A stretch of DNA of 43,034 nucleotides from Bacteroidales bacterium (lineage in GTDB: Bacteria > Bacteroidota > Bacteroidia > Bacteroidales > F082): the NCBI GenBank assembly GCA_013141455.1, contig JABFQW010000093.1, positions 1-43,034 of the forward strand, written 5' to 3'. Below, piece after piece: positions 40,709-43,034 of the stretch. The notes under the pieces are model-generated. The model did not search any database. It was not told where the DNA came from and saw nothing but the letters and a program-made list of their open reading frames with translations. A program made the position numbers and the translations under genes. Every line of letters starts with the position of its first letter. Within the stretch, counting starts at the first letter, position 1.

Positions 40709-40729
40709 ATTCTACCGAATTAGTAGAAT
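40709..40729 (-). promoter_or_regulatory. Candidate Rrf2 operator
   Basis: ATTCTAC-n7-GTAGAAT is a perfect 7-bp inverted repeat 11 bp upstream of the rrf2 start. The minus strand has GAAATTTG just upstream, one mismatch from TAnnTTTG, so a repressor here would block the transcription start. The divergent fusion gene at 40910 may share it. Confidence 0.65.
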
Positions 40730-40909
40730 GCAAATTTCGGGCATTAAATGCTCTGTTCAACACGAAAAGGTAGTTTATAACGATTTCAAATTATACGGAT
40801 TTAAATGAATGCGTATAATTTCGATCCTTCCAAAAAAAGTAAAGCCTGTTTGGTCGGGGAATGCGTTAAAAGATGACCTTTGTTTCATTGGTCATTGAAC
40901 AATCTGCGA

Positions 40910-42649
40910 ATGATAGTTGCACACGATAATTTAAGCGAGATCTGGGTAAAAGCATCCATTCTCGGTACCATCTGGGCTGCCTTTGAAATTGTACTCGGCA
41001 GTTTTTTGCACAACCTTAAGATGCCTTTCAGTGGAAACCTTTTAACAGCCATTGCCATCATCATCCTGATATCGGTAAATCATATCTGGACCGACAAAGG
41101 CTTATTCTGGAGGGCAGGGTTAATCTGTGCCTTATTGAAAACCATGTCGCCAAGCGCAGTTATTTTCGGGCCAATGATCGCGATATTCAGCGAATCGTTG
41201 TTACTCGAAGGTTCAGTAAGGCTGTTTGGCCGAAATTATGCCGGTTATATCGTGGGCGCCATGCTGGCCATGTCGTGGAATCTGTTTCACAAAATAGCGA
41301 ATTATGTGATTTTCTATGGGTTTGGTATCGTTGGTATCTATGAGAAGCTTATTATATATGCCCAGAAACAACTCGATATTCATGCCGATTTATTTTGGAC
41401 TCCACTCCTTATCCTGTTAATGGTTTACGCTTTGTTTGGGTTGTTTGCGGCCATAGTTGGCATAAGTGCCGGTCAACGGTTCATTAAACAACAAAATTCG
41501 ATTCAATCAGTTACACCCGATCGGATAATTTCTGAGAATCAGCAAAAAAACAAGGGCAATTTCAATTATTCGATAGTCTGGCTTGTGATGGATATCATTT
41601 TTATCATTGCTTCGCTCATGCTTTTAAACTTTACTTCCTGGCCATATTGGTCCGGGTTTATCACCGGGATAGTGGTTTTGTGGGGTTTTCGATATAAACG
41701 TGCCATGCGGCAATTATCGAGGCCAAAACTCTGGATATTTTTTGTTGTATTGACTATGCTTACTACACTCATTTTTACCAGAATTCAGGATGATGCCATG
41801 ACGATTTCGCAGGCTATACTGATTGGACTTCAGATGAATTTCAGGGCGATTATGATCATTATTGGCTTTGCAGTGTTGGGAACTGAATTATATAATCCTG
41901 TTATCAGAGATTTTTTCATGAAAACCTATTTCAGGAAGTTACCCCTTGCGCTTGAATTATCGTTCAGCAGCCTTCCGCTTATCATCGCCCGTATTCCAGA
42001 TGTTAGGGGACTCTGGCGCAATCCGGTCTCTGTTGTTTTTCAGGTTATTTTGTTGGCAGAGCATCGTCTGGCTGAAATGAAAACCTCAAAATTTGTACCT
42101 AAGATATTTATTCTCACGGGCGAACAAGGTGAAGGCAAAACCAATTGTCTGGTGAATCTGTTGCGTTTTTTTGAGAATAAAAAAGTAACGACCTACGGTA
42201 TCATCAGTCCACGCATTCTCGACAATAATGAAACAACCGGATACGATATTATTAATATTGCAACAAACAACCGGGAAGCTTTTCTTCGTCTTGTTGAGAA
42301 TACCTCCACAGCCACCATAGGACGGTATCGTATGATTGAAAAGGGTTTCGAATTTGGTTGTGATGCACTGAATTTGGCCAATATCAAAAGTAACGCATTG
42401 GTAATTATTGATGAGGTAGGTAAGTTGGAATTGAATGATTTGGGCTGGGCACAAAGTGTTCAGGCACTGATTGGCGCTAACCGAAATCATATTTTAATGG
42501 TTGTTCGCAAACCGTTTGTCGAAGAAGCAGTAAAAAAATGGAATTTAAATCAATGTATCATTTACGATATTTCAGTGATAAATTATTATGAGATTGGATG
42601 TCAGATAGTTGAAAACATAAGTGAACTATCTTCATCAAGATCAGCTTAG
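40910..42649 (+). CDS. Membrane protein fused to THEP1-like NTPase
   Basis: 579 residues from the ATG at 40910 (MIVAHDNLSEIWVKASILGT); a frame of ten more residues begins at a TTG. Part 1 (about 10-190) has five or six transmembrane helices with AFEIVLGSFLHNLKMPFSGNLLTAI, like the substrate-binding (S) component of ECF transporters. Part 2 (about 218-385) resembles an EcfT/CbiQ domain (FRYKRAMRQLSRPKL, ALELSFSSLPLIIARIPDVRG). Part 3 (about 396-570) is a THEP1-like nucleoside-triphosphatase, Walker A GEQGEGKT (404-411) and Walker B ALVIIDEVGKLE (496-507). The fusion could import a small molecule or couple it to nucleotide hydrolysis, but THEP1 is not an ABC ATPase, so function is open. It is divergent from rrf2. 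Confidence 0.8.
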   Translation: MIVAHDNLSEIWVKASILGTIWAAFEIVLGSFLHNLKMPFSGNLLTAIAIIILISVNHIWTDKGLFWRAGLICALLKTMSPSAVIFGPMIAIFSESLLLEGSVRLFGRNYAGYIVGAMLAMSWNLFHKIANYVIFYGFGIVGIYEKLIIYAQKQLDIHADLFWTPLLILLMVYALFGLFAAIVGISAGQRFIKQQNSIQSVTPDRIISENQQKNKGNFNYSIVWLVMDIIFIIASLMLLNFTSWPYWSGFITGIVVLWGFRYKRAMRQLSRPKLWIFFVVLTMLTTLIFTRIQDDAMTISQAILIGLQMNFRAIMIIIGFAVLGTELYNPVIRDFFMKTYFRKLPLALELSFSSLPLIIARIPDVRGLWRNPVSVVFQVILLAEHRLAEMKTSKFVPKIFILTGEQGEGKTNCLVNLLRFFENKKVTTYGIISPRILDNNETTGYDIINIATNNREAFLRLVENTSTATIGRYRMIEKGFEFGCDALNLANIKSNALVIIDEVGKLELNDLGWAQSVQALIGANRNHILMVVRKPFVEEAVKKWNLNQCIIYDISVINYYEIGCQIVENISELSSSRSA

Positions 42650-43034
42650 TGTTGTTTTTTAAAATTATTTCCTGATTCAGATGGAAATCACCTGAAACCA
42701 ACCTCATTTTAGCTGACCTGACTTTGGGTTGCCATCTGCAGAAATGAAGTCAACTTCTTTTTGAATTTGGCGATCAAACTACAGATAGGATTGTTGTAAA
42801 TCATCTCTTTACATTTATTTTTGCCACATTTTGATAAAAATACCATTAATATTGTCAAAAAGCAATCACGATGTTGTAATTTCGTTTTTCAATGAGTTAT
42901 CCCAATAGTTGTAGTATGTGTTGGATGGGGATTCGCGTTCTTTCCGATGATTCAGTTTTATTAGTTTTTGTTCACTACGTTTTGTTATAACATCGAAATT
43001 GTGAGTGGGTGTCAATTCCGGTATAAACAAAGTG
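42650..43034. other. Terminal non-coding stretch
   Basis: 385 bp after the fusion gene with no gene, repeat or structure that I can support. The longest frame (42892-42990, 32 residues) has no family feature. Confidence 0.45.

Noticed and set aside
42892..42990. 32-residue frame near the right edge
   Set aside because: No promoter, no terminator and no family features; unlike the lysine-rich gene it lacks any supporting signal.
42950..43034. Cobalamin-type riboswitch at the right edge
   Set aside because: A TCCGGT segment and GTG-rich start are present, but no B12-box or other conserved core can be recognised before the window ends.
1..43034. tRNA, rRNA, transposase or integrase genes
   Set aside because: I found no characteristic sequence on either strand; the mobile-looking elements carry no enzyme of their own.

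Overview
The window looks like part of a Bacteroidota chromosome, probably an environmental lineage related to Bacteroidales or Marinilabiliales. Five proteins end in a type IX secretion (T9SS) type A sorting domain: a YPNP/VPNP/FPNP motif, then G-(V/L)-Y near a basic tail. Several promoters fit the Bacteroidota pattern TTG - about 20 nt - TAnnTTTG. Shine-Dalgarno sequences are mostly absent. There is an Amt next to a TorF-like porin and many secreted glycosidases. I see no tRNA, rRNA, CRISPR array, transposase or integrase. Species cannot be named from sequence alone.

Layout. 1-1660, minus strand: a MarR regulator (cut by the window edge) coupled to an SRPBCC protein, then a complete YefM-YoeB toxin-antitoxin pair with its operator. 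2002-7653, minus: a trehalose/maltose module of a uridine-kinase-like P-loop kinase, a beta-phosphoglucomutase-GH65 phosphorylase fusion and a TreS-like GH13. 7824-12066, plus: an O6-alkylguanine methyltransferase, a lipoprotein, a small barrel and two T9SS cargo proteins. 12072-12379: a perfect 28-bp inverted repeat and an overlooked 31-residue lysine-rich gene with its own promoter and terminator. 12557-15724, plus: a GH2 enzyme and a clan GH-A glycosidase with a sorting domain, followed by a minus-strand acyltransferase-3. 17232-19955, plus: a WYL regulator between two GyrI-like paralogues, then a BtrH/DUF4872 protein. 20014-22219, minus: a DUF1905 protein, a composite palindromic element, and a two-gene module whose PD-(D/E)XK nuclease-like gene is broken by an exact 53-bp tandem duplication. 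22592-26542: a class A penicillin-binding protein, a 163-bp cloverleaf-forming element and RlmF. 26607-34368: T9SS-sorted C45 and DUF1028 proteins, a MORN protein, a barrel, a membrane protein, a NYN-like protein, a dihydrofolate-reductase-like protein, a DUF1801 gene flanked by similar repeats, and a GH53 lipoprotein. 34485-39120, plus: a histidine kinase/response regulator pair, a TorF-like porin and Amt. 39266-42649: a 124-bp imperfect palindrome, a dihaem cytochrome c lipoprotein behind an Rrf2 regulator, and a divergent membrane-THEP1 NTPase fusion.

How the genes work together. TreS would interconvert trehalose and maltose. The GH65 half would phosphorolyse a glucose disaccharide to beta-glucose 1-phosphate, and the mutase half would convert that to glucose 6-phosphate. 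The GH2, GH-A and GH53 proteins are exported and fit a polysaccharide-degrading life. The most unusual items are the nuclease-like module broken by a precise reversible-looking duplication, the cloverleaf and palindromic elements, the tiny basic gene, and the regulator/GyrI/BtrH cluster with its own candidate operator.
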